Below, in pieces: positions 51,644-60,550 of a stretch of 64,000 nt of DNA. The notes below the pieces were generated by a model. That model had not been told where the DNA came from and searched no databases. It saw only the letters and a program-made list of their open reading frames with translations. Position 1 is the first letter of the stretch. The number at the start of each line of letters is the position of its first letter. The position numbers and the translations under genes are program-made. Source of the DNA: JARRQJ01 sp963761035 (GTDB lineage Bacteria > Pseudomonadota > Gammaproteobacteria > DRLM01); NCBI GenBank assembly GCA_963761035.1, contig CAVXFH010000002.1:992001-1056000 (forward strand). The letters run 5' to 3'.

Positions 51644-52129
51644 TTACGAGGCGGCTTTGCGCCAAGTACCAGATTTACCACCGGACTTTTCGAGCAATCC
51701 AATTTCCTGCATCACCATGCCGCGATCCACCGCTTTACACATATCATAGATGGTGAGCAATGCAATCTGTACTGCGGTCAAAGCTTCCATCTCTACACCA
51801 GTTTGCCCTACACAACGCACGGCGGCCTTACAGTAGACAGAATTTTTATCCGGTTCAGCCATAAGATCCAGATCTACGGCAGTAATACTGATGGGATGCG
51901 ATAAAGGTATTAACTCAGGCGTTTTTTTTGCTCCCAAGATACCTGCCACTCGAGCAATTCCCAATACGTCACCCTTTTTGTGGCCCCCCTCCATAATCAA
52001 CTTGAGAGTACTGGGATTCATAAAGATGCGCCCTTCAGCTACCGCCTCACGCTGCGTAACATTTTTCTCGCCCACATCAACCATATGGGCTTCACCGCTG
52101 GCATTAAAATGTGTCAGTTTACCTTCCAT
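51644..52129 (-). CDS. moaC: Cyclic pyranopterin monophosphate synthase
   Basis: A 161-residue hexameric enzyme that forms cPMP from the product of MoaA. Marks are LTHFNASGEAHMVDVGEKN near the start, KKGDVLGIARVAGILGAKKTPELIPLSHP near the middle (in parts), and the late GVEMEALTAVQIALLTIYDMCKAVDR with the catalytic stretch. The length is normal. 92 bp downstream of moaA. Confidence 0.97.
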   Translation of the reverse strand: MEGKLTHFNASGEAHMVDVGEKNVTQREAVAEGRIFMNPSTLKLIMEGGHKKGDVLGIARVAGILGAKKTPELIPLSHPISITAVDLDLMAEPDKNSVYCKAAVRCVGQTGVEMEALTAVQIALLTIYDMCKAVDRGMVMQEIGLLEKSGGKSGTWRKAAS

Positions 52130-52221
52130 TCAGATTCACTCACTAATCTGACGTCGCTAAGCAATGACGTCCAAACAAATATATTTACCCTGATATACCT
52201 CAGAGCCCTAATATCATCCCT

Positions 52222-53337
52222 TTAGCCGCCAATCTGCGTCATGCTCACTCGACCGATGTCGCTGATATTGACCCGCTTCACCGAAGAGCGCTTCTTGGCT
52301 TCGAATCCGTCTTTGGCTTTGTCGAAAAATGCCCGACGAAATGTTTCGACAATGCCCTCATCGCCGTCACTTCCACGGATTACGGTCTTCACATCATACT
52401 CATCGTCGGAATAGAGACAGTTACGTATACGGCCATCAGCCGTCAAGCGAATACGCGAACAGTTCCCACAGAGGCTGCGCGTAAAGGCAGGAATAACTGC
52501 AATCTTGCCGGCATATCCCGGCACCTGGAAAATATGATGTTCAGTGCGCGTCCCGGAGGTATCCATGATTCCCGGATACATCGCCTTCATTTTATCCACC
52601 ATATTCTCTGCGCTGGCGAAGTGCTCTCCCGATTCCCATATTTGATGGGCATCAAATGGCATAAACTCGATAAACCGCACAGTCACGCGCATGTCTTTGG
52701 TCAATTCACAAAAGGCGGGCAACTCATCTTCATTGAAACCGCGCATTAACACCACATTCACTTTGACCCGCGGGTATCCCAAATCCAAGGCCAAACGAAT
52801 ACTATCCAGCACCTTTTCTACGCCGGTCCGCCGGGTGATCCGCTGAAACTTGTCTCCATCCAAACTATCCAGACTAATGTTTACCCCCGTGAGACCAGCC
52901 GATAATAGATCTTTGGCGTAGCGACTAAACAAAATGCCGTTGGTTGTTAAATGCACTCCTTTAATTCCAGGCGTATTAGCCGCCCCTGCTACAAGCTTTA
53001 CAATATCCTTGCGCACTAGCGGCTCACCACCGGTAAAGCGCACTTTCTTGATCCCCATTCGAGCTACTGCGCCGATCACGCGAATTATTTCATCCGCTTG
53101 TAATATCTGATCACCATGTTTGAAATCGACCCCTTCTTCCGGCATGCAGTAAGTACAACGGAGGTTACATTTCTCCGTCACTGCAATACGAATATAGTCA
53201 AACGTTCGTCCGAACTGATCTTGTAATGGGGGCAACGGAAAGGGGTTGGTGTTCACGGTCTGATTGCTTGAAGCCCTAGCCGCGGGCTTTGAATCAGCAG
53301 ATACAACATTCTTGAGCAATGTCTCGTTATTAAGCAT
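52222..53337 (-). CDS. moaA: GTP 3',8-cyclase MoaA
   Basis: A 371-residue radical SAM enzyme that starts molybdenum-cofactor synthesis from GTP. The SAM cluster is CNLRCTYC with Cys57, Cys61 and Cys64. The second, substrate-binding cluster is in the C-terminal CGNCSRIRLTADGRIRNC. The protein ends MTQIGG, keeping the Gly-Gly tail needed for activity. The first 40 residues are longer than in E. coli and look unstructured. It is the first gene of moaACDE on the minus strand. Confidence 0.97.
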   Translation of the reverse strand: MLNNETLLKNVVSADSKPAARASSNQTVNTNPFPLPPLQDQFGRTFDYIRIAVTEKCNLRCTYCMPEEGVDFKHGDQILQADEIIRVIGAVARMGIKKVRFTGGEPLVRKDIVKLVAGAANTPGIKGVHLTTNGILFSRYAKDLLSAGLTGVNISLDSLDGDKFQRITRRTGVEKVLDSIRLALDLGYPRVKVNVVLMRGFNEDELPAFCELTKDMRVTVRFIEFMPFDAHQIWESGEHFASAENMVDKMKAMYPGIMDTSGTRTEHHIFQVPGYAGKIAVIPAFTRSLCGNCSRIRLTADGRIRNCLYSDDEYDVKTVIRGSDGDEGIVETFRRAFFDKAKDGFEAKKRSSVKRVNISDIGRVSMTQIGG

Positions 53338-53824
53338 GGGCTTGCCTCTGCGGGTTATCGTTTAACTTAGGGTCGATACAAAACAATTTTTACTTTTACA
53401 CAACCCAGCCTCGCAACGGGCTCACTACTGCTCACCGAAAATCATATCTTCAACTCCCTCAATTTCGGTTCAATCCCTATGCGCAGAGCACGAAGCTTAC
53501 AGCAAATATTCCAAGACCAAATCCCTCTAGGACCAGAATCAGCCGTCTTTCACCCTCTACCAACACCGCCCTTAAATCCTTCACGAGAACGGCAATTTAA
53601 CTAGCACCTATAAAATATCGACAATCAACCAAAATGTTAAAGCAGGTGTAGTTTTTAGCATTACTCACTTTCGACGAATCCATATCAACTATTTATACTT
53701 TGCGCCAAACCCTACAGGTCTTTATACTGTCAGAATTTACTTTACAAGTAAAGACGCAAGAGTACCATGTGATTAAGCGGTTTATTCTAGTAGATACATT
53801 ATCTTATAAAAGTTACGGAATCCA
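53338..53824. other. Divergent gap between moaA and the kelch gene
   Basis: 487 AT-rich bases that must hold both promoters. I see a small dyad CTTTAC-AA-GTAAAG at 53740-53753 and a candidate promoter for the kelch gene. I tried to fit a molybdenum-cofactor riboswitch to the moaA leader by eye and could not. Confidence 0.5.
53782..53810 (+). promoter_or_regulatory. Candidate promoter of the kelch gene
   Basis: TTATTC at 53782-53787 and TATAAA at 53805-53810 with a 17-bp spacer, ending 14 bases before the ATG. The -35 is weak. Confidence 0.35.
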
Positions 53825-54769
53825 ATGATCCCTTTAAAAACACAACCAAATTCCGGTAAATGGAGTAATAAATCACCCATATGGCATGCTCGGTCACATT
53901 GCCCTCCCGCCGTTTATAAAAATAGAATTTATGTCTTTGGCGGCGGAGGACCCCATTTTGCCAGCCTGAACTCGGTATACGCCTATGATCCATCAACGGA
54001 TACTTGGGAGCAAAAGGCCGAGATGCCGACACTTCGTTCTGGCTCTGTCACCGCCGTCATAGGCAATCGTATTTATGTTATGGCAGGCGGGTTTAAGCAA
54101 GCTAATGGTCAATTCAAATTTCTCAATGTTGTTGAAATTTACTACCCAGAAACAGATACATGGGAAAGTGGCCCTGATCTATTAATGCCTCACGACTACC
54201 CAGCTGTAGCGGTACTTAGTGGAGAGATCTACGTACTTGGGGGCCATCATCCTGATGCCACTAAGGCCGGTCCCAAAACTGATCCTGGTTTCGATTTTTG
54301 TGAACGCCTCAATCCAACGACAGGTATATGGGAAGAAATAGCACCTTTGATCCAACCCCGCTTCGCCCTCGCGGCCGTGGTTGTCGATGATGCCATTCTC
54401 GCCATGGGAGGAGTGGCATTTACCCCCGATGGATTTAATAATTTCACCCTTGTGGAACGCTATGATCCCCTCGTTAATCGCTGGATCAGGGACGAACGGT
54501 ATACCTTACCGTGGCCCGCCGCCGGCCTAGGTGCATGCACGATGGATGGGCGCATTTATATCTTCGGGGGATACAGCACTGACAATATTCATAATCGTGC
54601 GGCCTTTTTCAATTCAGCATTGGGAAAGTGGCAGCGCATCACTGATATGCCCGCACCTCGGGCCGCCATGGGCGTAGCCACCTTGGAAAACACCATTTAT
54701 CTAATTGGTGGCTGGGCAGATGACGGCCGCACCCCGCAGGCCGAGGTCTTTGCTCTTACCCCCGCGTAG
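53825..54769 (+). CDS. Kelch-repeat beta-propeller protein
   Basis: A 314-residue protein with about six kelch repeats, each with a Gly-Gly before a strand and a Trp near its end: YVFGGGGPHFAS, YVMAGGFKQANG, YVLGGHHPDA, LAMGGVAFTPDG, YIFGGYSTDN and YLIGGWADDG, with paired DTWEQKAEMP, DTWESGPDLL, GIWEEIAPLI and GKWQRITDMP. It has no signal peptide, so it is probably cytosolic. It would bind a protein or ligand; none is known. It lies 11 bp before the MoeB-like gene, so the two are likely linked in function. Confidence 0.88.
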   Translation: MIPLKTQPNSGKWSNKSPIWHARSHCPPAVYKNRIYVFGGGGPHFASLNSVYAYDPSTDTWEQKAEMPTLRSGSVTAVIGNRIYVMAGGFKQANGQFKFLNVVEIYYPETDTWESGPDLLMPHDYPAVAVLSGEIYVLGGHHPDATKAGPKTDPGFDFCERLNPTTGIWEEIAPLIQPRFALAAVVVDDAILAMGGVAFTPDGFNNFTLVERYDPLVNRWIRDERYTLPWPAAGLGACTMDGRIYIFGGYSTDNIHNRAAFFNSALGKWQRITDMPAPRAAMGVATLENTIYLIGGWADDGRTPQAEVFALTPA

Positions 54770-54780
54770 TCAGTCAAATT

Positions 54781-55569
54781 ATGGATGATGCGCAACTCCG
54801 TCGCTATAGCCGTCATCTATTACTCCCGGAGATTGACCTTCCAGGACAAAAAAAACTAATAGATTCAAGAGTTTTATTATTTGGCCTCGGCGGATTGGGG
54901 TCACCTGTCGCAATATACCTAGCTGCCAGTGGGGTTGGCAATTTGGTGCTCTGCGATCATGATGTGGTTGAGCTTTCCAATCTTCAACGTCAAATCTTAC
55001 ATAAAGACAAAGATATAAATCGCAGCAAAGTATCCTCAGCAGCAGAAACGGTACAAGCGCTTAATCCTGACGTCAACGTGATCACAATCCCTACCGTATT
55101 AACAGGAAAATCTATAAACGAGGAGGTTGCCCGGGCGGATATAGTTATTGATACAACAGATAATTTCCATTCTCGCCATGCGATCAATGAAGCCTGCTTT
55201 TCCCAAAATACGCCACTAATCTCTGGATCCGTAATTCGCATGGCGGGACAAGTCACCAGCTTTCGTTTTGATCAGTCCCCCAGTCCTTGTTATAACTGCC
55301 TCTATTCAGACGAAGGAGACATCCAAGAAACCTGCTCTCAAAGCGGGATACTCGCCCCATTAGCTGGCGTCATCGGCAGCTTGCAGGCCATAGAAGCCCT
55401 TAAAATTCTCCTTAATTTTGGAGAAACCTTGCAAGGGCGCTTACTGCAAGTAGACGCTTTAACCATGGCTTGGCGCATGTCAATCCTAAAGGGAGACCCT
55501 GCTTGTACTATCTGTTCATCCCCGCCACACAAGAAAACGCCACTTGAATACCAAGCGGTCTCTAGTTAG
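54781..55569 (+). CDS. moeB: MoeB/ThiF/HesA-family adenylyltransferase
   Basis: A 262-residue E1-like enzyme that adenylates the C-terminal Gly of MoaD (or ThiS) for thiocarboxylation. The ATP loop is LLFGLGGLGSPVAIYLAASG near residue 32, NLQRQILHKDKDIN follows, and the two zinc pairs are CYNC and CTIC. CSQSGILAPLAG keeps the Cys near the active site of MoeB. With moaD and moaE nearby, MoeB is the best name; ThiF cannot be ruled out. It lies right before rpsU, 77 bases away. Confidence 0.9.
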   Translation: MDDAQLRRYSRHLLLPEIDLPGQKKLIDSRVLLFGLGGLGSPVAIYLAASGVGNLVLCDHDVVELSNLQRQILHKDKDINRSKVSSAAETVQALNPDVNVITIPTVLTGKSINEEVARADIVIDTTDNFHSRHAINEACFSQNTPLISGSVIRMAGQVTSFRFDQSPSPCYNCLYSDEGDIQETCSQSGILAPLAGVIGSLQAIEALKILLNFGETLQGRLLQVDALTMAWRMSILKGDPACTICSSPPHKKTPLEYQAVSS

Positions 55570-55646
55570 ACTGTTGCGCCTTGGCCAGACCCCAATTCAA
55601 CCGCTTTTGTATCACTATTGCAAAGGGCAACGAGGTTAGAGCACAC

Positions 55647-55862
55647 ATGCCATCAGTCAGAGTCCGCGAGAACGAACCGTTTGAAGTCGCATTGCGACGC
55701 TTCAAGCGCACCTGTGAAAAAGCCGGGGTCCTCACCGAAACCCGTCGACGTGAGTTTTATGAAAAACCCACCTCAGTCCGTAAGCGCAAAGCGGCGGCCG
55801 CCGTTAAGCGCCATCTCAAAAAGCTACAACGGGACCGCACGAACCGCGTGCGTCTTTATTGA
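55647..55862 (+). CDS. rpsU: 30S ribosomal protein S21
   Basis: A 71-residue basic protein of the small subunit. It starts PSVRVRENEPFEVALRRFKR and ends RDRTNRVRLY. The ATG at 55647 is the family start; the frame is open 22 codons further. It heads the macromolecular-synthesis operon rpsU-yqeY-dnaG-rpoD. In related bacteria tsaD would lie just upstream on the other strand, but here it is about 21 kb away. Confidence 0.98.
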   Translation: MPSVRVRENEPFEVALRRFKRTCEKAGVLTETRRREFYEKPTSVRKRKAAAAVKRHLKKLQRDRTNRVRLY

Positions 55863-55880
55863 CCTCTTTCTAGCTAGTTC

Positions 55881-56342
55881 ATGAGTGAAGCCACCGAGGG
55901 ACTTAGGCAACGCATAGAGTCGGATATGAAAACCGCGATGCGCGCCAAGGACAAAGCCCGCCTCGGCACTATCCGCTTGGCCCTTGCCGCCATCAAGCAA
56001 CGTGAAATCGACGAGCGCATCACGCTTACCGATACCGATATTCTCGCGGTACTGGATAAGATGATCAAACAGAGGCGCGACTCCATCACCCAATTTGAAC
56101 AGGCAGGTCGCCAAGATCTAGTCGATAAGGAATCGGCGGAAATCGCAGTCCTTCATGAATATCTGCCGGCCGCTTTGAGCGAAGCCGAAATAGAAGCCGC
56201 CATCGTGGAAGCAATCGCCTCCAGCGGCGCCACTTCCCCGCAAGACATTGGAAAAATCATGGCCTTATTGAAGCCACGCCTCCAGGGTCGCGTTGACATG
56301 GGCTTAATCAGCCGCAAGGTAAAGGAAAGGCTCAGCGCCTAA
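55881..56342 (+). CDS. GatB/YqeY domain protein
   Basis: A 153-residue YqeY-type protein, related to the tRNA-binding tail of GatB; its cell role is not well known. Marks are ESDMKTAMRAKDKARLGTIRLALAAIKQ near the start (read in parts), DKMIKQRRDSITQFEQAGRQDLVDKE, EIAVLHEYLPAALSE and the late DIGKIMALLKPRLQGRVDM. It lies between rpsU and dnaG, the usual spot in gammaproteobacteria. Confidence 0.93.
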   Translation: MSEATEGLRQRIESDMKTAMRAKDKARLGTIRLALAAIKQREIDERITLTDTDILAVLDKMIKQRRDSITQFEQAGRQDLVDKESAEIAVLHEYLPAALSEAEIEAAIVEAIASSGATSPQDIGKIMALLKPRLQGRVDMGLISRKVKERLSA

Positions 56343-56368
56343 GATCCCGACGATCAGTTTTATAGCAG

Positions 56369-56398
56369 CTGACGTTATCCTGCCTGTCGACATACAAT
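56369..56398 (+). promoter_or_regulatory. Candidate promoter right before dnaG
   Basis: CTGACG at 56369-56374 and TACAAT at 56393-56398, 18-bp spacer. The -10 ends eight bases before the ATG, so a transcript from here would have almost no leader. Read-through from rpsU-yqeY is the other supply. Confidence 0.45.
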
Positions 56399-56406
56399 CC
56401 TCTACC

Positions 56407-58185
56407 ATGGTCGGCCGCATCCCCCAGCAATTCATCGATGATCTCATGAGTCGTGTGGATATCGTCGACCTCATTGATTCACGGGTTCCCTTGCGCAAAA
56501 CAGGGCGTGATTACTCGGCGCGTTGTCCGTTCCACGACGAGAAGAGCCCGTCGTTCACCGTCAGCCCGACCAAACAGTTCTATCACTGCTTCGGCTGCGG
56601 TGCCCACGGCACGGCGCTAGGCTTCCTCATGGCGTATGAGCATTTGGAATTCGGTGACGCCGTGCGCGAGCTTGCCGCCAAGGCTGGTATGGAAATACCT
56701 CAATCGGTGTCCGATGCAAGCGGCACTGCATACCATGACTCTCTGTACCAGATACTGGATAAAGCTGCGAATTTTTTCCGTCAACGCCTCCGCGATCATT
56801 CTCAGGCAGTAGACTACCTAAAACAACGCGGCTTAAGCGGAGCCATTGCTGCTGAATTCGCTATCGGTTTTGCCCCCCCGGGCTGGGACAATCTACTAAA
56901 TGAACTCGGCAAGACTCCGAAAGATCAAGCCCTCCTGTTCGAGGCGGGCCTTATCGTAAAGAAAGATATAGATGGATATTACGATCGTTTCCGCAACCGC
57001 ATTATGTTCCCCATCCGGGACAGGCGCGGCCGAGTCATCGCCTTTGGTGGACGCATCTTGGACAAGGAAGACAACCCCAAATACCTCAACTCTCCTGAAA
57101 CGCCCATCTTTCACAAGGGCAGAGAACTATATGGTCTCCATGAGGCGCAAAAGGCCCTGCGACGCTTAGACAAACTGGTGGTGGTAGAAGGCTATATGGA
57201 TGTGGTCGCCCTCGCCCAACATGGTATTCGTTATGCCGTCGCCACCTTAGGCACCGCCACCAGTGGCGAGCACGTGGAGCGCTTATTTCGCCTGACTTCG
57301 GATGTCGTGTTTTGCTTTGACGGTGACCGCGCCGGCCGAGATGCCGCCCGGCGAGCATTGGAGAATGTCCTCCCTGCCATGAAGGAAGGTCGTGAGGTTC
57401 GCTTCCTATTCCTACCAGAAGGGGAAGATCCTGATTCCTTGGTAAGAAAGGAGGGTCAAGACCGATTTGAGGAGAGAATTGCGCGATCCATCCCATTTTC
57501 CATCTTTTTTTATGAAGTACTGACCCGACAAGCCGACATATCCGGCATGGAAGGACGCGCTCGACTCGTGGAACTTGCAAAGCCGGGGCTGTCAAAATTA
57601 CCAGATGGGGTGTTGAAGCATATGATGATGATTAAGCTTGCAGAATTGTCCAAAGTAGACACCGATGTGTTAGTTCAAACCTTGGGCATGGCGCGCCAGC
57701 AAACATCCTCATCCAGGACTATCCAAGCTAAGACTCGAAAAAGCCACGCCCAACGACCTGCCATGTCACCATTACGTTCGGGAATAAGCTTGTTGCTGCA
57801 TACATCTAGCCTGGCGGCTCTGGCCGGTCAGCCGCGCCGTTGGGAAAGACTGGATATTCCCGGAATAAACTTATTGATTGATATGCTTGAATTACTTCAG
57901 GTCCAACCCCATCTCCATAGCGGAGCGCTGCTGGAACATTGGCGCGACTCGCCTGAAGGGGAACATCTCGCCGAGCTGGCCAAGTGGGACCCCCTCCTAC
58001 CTACAGAAGGCCTGGAGGCAGAGTTCCACGGCGTCGTACAGTGGCTGGATATGCGGCTAGCGGAACAGCGTCGCGAGGAATTGCATGCCAAATGGCAACG
58101 GGATGGTTTGAGCCAGGAGGAAAAAACGGAATTTGTGGAGCTGCAGCGCCGGTGTGCCGGCGGCCCCACAGCAACCTCTCATTAG
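56407..58185 (+). CDS. dnaG: DNA primase DnaG
   Basis: A 592-residue primase that lays RNA primers for replication. The zinc-binding domain has Cys40, His43, Cys61 and Cys64 (CPFH and CFGC). The TOPRIM core has VVVEGYMDVVALAQHGI near residue 257 and CFDGDRAGRDAARRAL near 303. The C-terminal 130 residues form the helicase-binding domain (ERLDIPGINLLIDMLELLQ and on). The length is normal. No ribosome site is clear before the ATG. Confidence 0.98.
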   Translation: MVGRIPQQFIDDLMSRVDIVDLIDSRVPLRKTGRDYSARCPFHDEKSPSFTVSPTKQFYHCFGCGAHGTALGFLMAYEHLEFGDAVRELAAKAGMEIPQSVSDASGTAYHDSLYQILDKAANFFRQRLRDHSQAVDYLKQRGLSGAIAAEFAIGFAPPGWDNLLNELGKTPKDQALLFEAGLIVKKDIDGYYDRFRNRIMFPIRDRRGRVIAFGGRILDKEDNPKYLNSPETPIFHKGRELYGLHEAQKALRRLDKLVVVEGYMDVVALAQHGIRYAVATLGTATSGEHVERLFRLTSDVVFCFDGDRAGRDAARRALENVLPAMKEGREVRFLFLPEGEDPDSLVRKEGQDRFEERIARSIPFSIFFYEVLTRQADISGMEGRARLVELAKPGLSKLPDGVLKHMMMIKLAELSKVDTDVLVQTLGMARQQTSSSRTIQAKTRKSHAQRPAMSPLRSGISLLLHTSSLAALAGQPRRWERLDIPGINLLIDMLELLQVQPHLHSGALLEHWRDSPEGEHLAELAKWDPLLPTEGLEAEFHGVVQWLDMRLAEQRREELHAKWQRDGLSQEEKTEFVELQRRCAGGPTATSH

Positions 58186-58263
58186 AAGAGGGATTCGCAG
58201 CGAGTAGTAATGTGGGGTAGAATGCCCGGCTAAATTTTTAACTTCTAGTAGGTTGTATAGGTA

Positions 58264-60117
58264 ATGAACTACGAACAGCAAGAGTCTCAACTAAAATTAT
58301 TGATCGCCCGCGGTAAAGAACAGGGGTTCCTAACCTATCGCGAAGTCAATGACCACTTGCCGGACGAGATCGTCGATCCCGAGCAGATCGAAGACATCAT
58401 TGCTATGATCAATGACATGGGTATTCCGGTGCATGAAATCGCACCGGACGCGGATGCCCTGTTGCTGGCGGATACCCCGGTTACCGATGAAGATGTGGCC
58501 GAAGAAGCGGCGGCGGCACTTGCCACCGTGGATAGCGAATTCGGCCGCACCACCGATCCCGTTCGCATGTATATGCGTGAAATGGGCACCGTCGAGCTGC
58601 TTACTCGCGAAGGCGAGATCCAAATCGCCAAGCGCATAGAGGATGGTGAAATTCAAGTGCTGTCGGCCTTGGCGCAATATCCGCAAACCGTTGCCGAACT
58701 GTTGCGAGCATACGAGCGTGTTGAAGCCAATGAAATACGTATGGGAGAGGTCGTCCGCGGTATCAATGATCCCAATTTGGACCAGGGGATCGCCGATCCC
58801 ACCGCCCTTGCACAAAGCTTGTCGGACGAAAATGCGGATGATCTTGATGACGAAGACGAGGAAGAAGGCGGCGACACAGATGATAGCTCGGATGCCGATC
58901 CCAATATCGATCCCGAACAAGTGCGGATACGCGTCACCGCGCTGAAAGAAGTGCATGGGCAATGGTCAGCGGTCGTTGCCAAACACAGCAAAGACCACAA
59001 CAAGGCCAAGAAGGCGTTGGATGAGATAGGCACTAAATTCCTGGAACTCAAATTAGCGCCGCTGTTTATCGATAGCCTGGTGACCAATCTGCGCGACACC
59101 GTCGACCGCATCCGTTCCCACGAACGTGAAATCATGGATATTTGCGTCAATTCGGCCCACATGCCGCGCAAGCAATTCATTACTTCCTTTCCTGATCATG
59201 AAACGGATTCCACCTGGCTCGACCAAGAAATGAAGGGCAAGCACAGCTATGCCACAAGCCTGGCAAAGCACGCCGATGAGATCCGCAAGATCCAGGACAA
59301 ACTGCGCGCCATTCAACAGATTTGTAGCCTGTCCATCGCCGAGATCAAAGATATCAATCGCCGAATCTCCATCGGTGAGGCCAAGGCCCGTCGCGCTAAG
59401 AAGGAGATGGTGGAAGCCAACTTGCGTTTGGTAATTTCTATTGCCAAGAAATATACGAACCGCGGACTGCAATTCCTCGATCTAATTCAGGAAGGCAACA
59501 TCGGCCTGATGAAGGCAGTGGACAAATTCGAATACCGCCGCGGCTACAAATTTTCCACCTATGCGACGTGGTGGATTCGCCAGGCCATTACCCGCTCCAT
59601 AGCGGATCAGGCTAGGACCATTCGTATCCCGGTGCATATGATCGAGACCATCAATAAACTAAACCGCATCTCGCGCCAAATGCTGCAGGAGATGGGGCGT
59701 GACCCCACCCCTGAAGAACTGGCAAAGCGCATGGAGATGCCGGAAGACAAAGTGCGCAAGGTCATGAAAATCGCCAAGGAGCCCATCTCCATGGAGACGC
59801 CTATCGGCGACGACGAGGATTCGCACTTGGGCGACTTCATCGAAGACACCAATGACCTATCGCCGCCCGATGCCGCTACATTCGAAGGGTTGCGCGAGGC
59901 CACCGAGATGGTTCTGGAAAGCCTCACCGCCCGCGAGGCCAAGGTACTGCGCATGCGTTTCGGTATCGGCATGAATACCGACCACACCCTGGAAGAAGTG
60001 GGCAAGCAGTTTGACGTCACCCGCGAACGCATCCGCCAGATCGAGGCAAAGGCGCTACGCAAGCTGCGTCATCCCAGCCGCTCTGAACAATTGCGCAGCT
60101 TTCTTGATTCCGCTTGA
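58264..60117 (+). CDS. rpoD: RNA polymerase primary sigma factor, sigma-70
   Basis: A 617-residue housekeeping sigma factor. Region 1.1 is at the start (LKLLIARGKEQGFLTYREVN), region 1.2 has DPVRMYMREMGTVELLTREGEI, then the large non-conserved region with an acidic run (DDLDDEDEEEGGDTDD). Region 2 reads RGLQFLDLIQEGNIGLMKAVDKFE and STYATWWIRQAITRSIADQA. Region 4 has the helix-turn-helix EEVGKQFDVTRERIRQIEAKAL and ends FLDSA. The length is close to E. coli sigma-70. Confidence 0.99.
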   Translation: MNYEQQESQLKLLIARGKEQGFLTYREVNDHLPDEIVDPEQIEDIIAMINDMGIPVHEIAPDADALLLADTPVTDEDVAEEAAAALATVDSEFGRTTDPVRMYMREMGTVELLTREGEIQIAKRIEDGEIQVLSALAQYPQTVAELLRAYERVEANEIRMGEVVRGINDPNLDQGIADPTALAQSLSDENADDLDDEDEEEGGDTDDSSDADPNIDPEQVRIRVTALKEVHGQWSAVVAKHSKDHNKAKKALDEIGTKFLELKLAPLFIDSLVTNLRDTVDRIRSHEREIMDICVNSAHMPRKQFITSFPDHETDSTWLDQEMKGKHSYATSLAKHADEIRKIQDKLRAIQQICSLSIAEIKDINRRISIGEAKARRAKKEMVEANLRLVISIAKKYTNRGLQFLDLIQEGNIGLMKAVDKFEYRRGYKFSTYATWWIRQAITRSIADQARTIRIPVHMIETINKLNRISRQMLQEMGRDPTPEELAKRMEMPEDKVRKVMKIAKEPISMETPIGDDEDSHLGDFIEDTNDLSPPDAATFEGLREATEMVLESLTAREAKVLRMRFGIGMNTDHTLEEVGKQFDVTRERIRQIEAKALRKLRHPSRSEQLRSFLDSA

Positions 60118-60148
60118 CCCCTATAAGATATAACAAAGCCAGAAGTAC

Positions 60149-60176
60149 GGAGGGGGGGCATCGCCTCCCCTTCTTT
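60149..60176 (+). terminator. Terminator after rpoD
   Basis: GGAGG pairs with CCTCC around a G-rich ten-base loop, followed by CCTTCTTTT. It lies 32 bases after the rpoD stop and before the tRNA. The stem can form in more than one register because of the G-run. Confidence 0.55.
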
Positions 60177-60226
60177 TCCAGGGCTGGTTAGCACCGCTGC
60201 AACACGTTATACTTCTCATCCTTTTG

Positions 60227-60303
<77 letters not shown>

Positions 60304-60338
60304 TTCAGTCATCCAAGACAGTCCAACGACATCCACAG

Positions 60339-60363
60339 AACCCGCATAACTGCGGGTTTTTTA
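60339..60363 (+). terminator. Terminator after the tRNA gene
   Basis: AACCCGCA, loop TAAC, TGCGGGTT: a perfect 8-bp stem followed by TTTTTATTAG. It ends the tRNA transcript 36 bases after the CCA. Confidence 0.9.
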
Positions 60364-60550
60364 TTAGTTTAATATTCATCGAGTCCCCCACGATGCGCAC
60401 TAGGCCAGATCGACCCCGAATGAGAAAAGAGTCATCCATCCTAATGACAAACTGATAAAAATTAAGGTTGTTGGGTAAGCAATGAATCGCTGTGTAAGCC
60501 GGCACTACAATTCGGCAACCAGCAAAAAATGGAGCTATAAGAAATTTAGG

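Noticed and set aside
53338..53480. Molybdenum-cofactor riboswitch in the moaA leader
   Set aside because: I could not fit the conserved stems by eye; an Infernal search with the Rfam moco_rna model would decide.
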